Shown in pieces: positions 63,340-64,000 of a DNA stretch of 64,000 nucleotides (the stretch's first letter is position 1; every line of letters starts with the position of its first letter). The DNA is taken from positions 144,874,344 through 144,938,343 of the forward strand of contig CM062296.1 in the NCBI GenBank assembly GCA_031216915.1, given 5' to 3'. The position numbers and the translations under genes were made by a program. Source of the DNA: Pictodentalium vernedei (Eukaryota; Mollusca; Scaphopoda; Dentaliida; Dentaliidae). The notes under the pieces were generated by a model. It ran no database searches. It was given only the letters and a program-made list of their open reading frames with translations, and was not told where the DNA came from.

Positions 63340-64000
63340 TCACACCCCTGTGTTCTAATCTCCGTGGGGATGATTCAGAAATAGAATTGGAAAATGAAAC
63401 CATTAATTCTCCATTTTTTTTATTATAACTTACACTCTTTATAACTTAGGCTACATCTTTTTAAGACGGTTTTCTTTCACTCCGTTTTCCCTGTATTGGA
63501 AAAAAAAATATGTATTGGGTAATTCCTAATAACTTCGATAGTGATAAACAAATTTGTCATTTCTTCGGAAAGTGAGAGTACATTAAGATATTCTTTCCGA
63601 AGACTAATGCCAGTAATACTAATAGGAGCGATTGGGTGATTCATTTTGGCGCAATGAATAGTCGATATTTGATTGGTCACCAACTGCCTGAAGAATGCAA
63701 TGAATGTAGACCTGTGAGTACACTACGTTGGCAATCTGCCAACACAGAGTGAATTTACTGTGAACGCGAGATACAAAATAGTTCTTAGTTCTAAAATTAT
63801 TTTCAAAGTGTTTTGTAAAGGAATTGCGAAAATAGCAGCATCATTATATTTTCCATACCAAACTAGAAAATTTGTATTCACAAACTATTCCTCGTAAATC
63901 TGTAATGTTTTTGGCTGTGCGCCAGTTTGCTGTCTGGGGCACGCGAATTGATATACAATCTATTCTAAGTAACAAAACGAATACAACGTCTAGGTTTTCT
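63340..64000. other. Unassigned AT-rich end of window
   Basis: No gene, repeat landmark or RNA recognised. Confidence 0.45.

Overview
The window is animal nuclear DNA, AT-rich overall, with no convincing protein-coding gene. No open frame exceeds about 150 codons, and none that I read shows a recognisable domain, except one decayed piece resembling the 3' end of a LINE polyprotein at about 58.77-59.05 kb. What fills the sequence is transposable elements and their nests. The mix is 5S-rRNA-headed and tRNA-headed SINEs sharing one body, TTAA-flanked foldback elements, hAT-like elements, a foldback element with 15-bp minisatellite arms like the sea urchin TU elements, and Helentron/pearl-like elements with 160-190 bp internal repeats. 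This suggests a marine invertebrate such as an echinoderm, hemichordate, cephalochordate or mollusc. The sequence alone does not let me choose between them.

Layout. 0-9 kb: two copies of a tandem-repeat element (55-1402, 7339-8834), several MITEs and one SINE. 9-15 kb: a TA-flanked MITE, a small foldback element, a second kind of tandem-repeat element, and a broken long inverted repeat (12.7-14.8 kb) with a TU-like element (exact 9-bp target duplication) inserted in it. 15-21 kb: SINEs, a ~1.7 kb tandem-repeat element, a hAT-like MITE with a TTAA element inside it, and a two-level hAT nest (19993-21193). 21-29 kb: hairpin MITEs, a full-length 5S-SINE, and a 385-bp TRIM-like retroelement (26180-26564) whose short LTRs hold both a TATA box and tRNA-like A/B boxes. 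29-46 kb: mostly unique or decayed sequence with scattered foldback elements, SINEs, tandem-repeat arrays and long poly-G/C runs. 46-64 kb: multi-level nests, including two oppositely oriented copies of one hAT-like element (54084-55396 and 55940-57091), each with its own exact 8-bp target duplication, and a third relative at 60557-62085.

The most abundant family is a ~250-bp foldback element (called Pal-A here; relatives Pal-B and Pal-C) with ends TTAACCCTTTACC...GGTAAAGGGTTAA and a near-perfect central hairpin; about twenty whole or partial copies are listed. One copy lies inside a SINE tail whose empty site is visible in other SINE copies, which supports TTAA as the target. Paired, compensating base changes in the hairpin arms are the most unusual pattern in the family. 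Nothing here looks like an operon, a CRISPR array or a prokaryotic system. The nests give a relative order of insertion: SINEs are usually the hosts, and hAT-like and TTAA elements the later arrivals.
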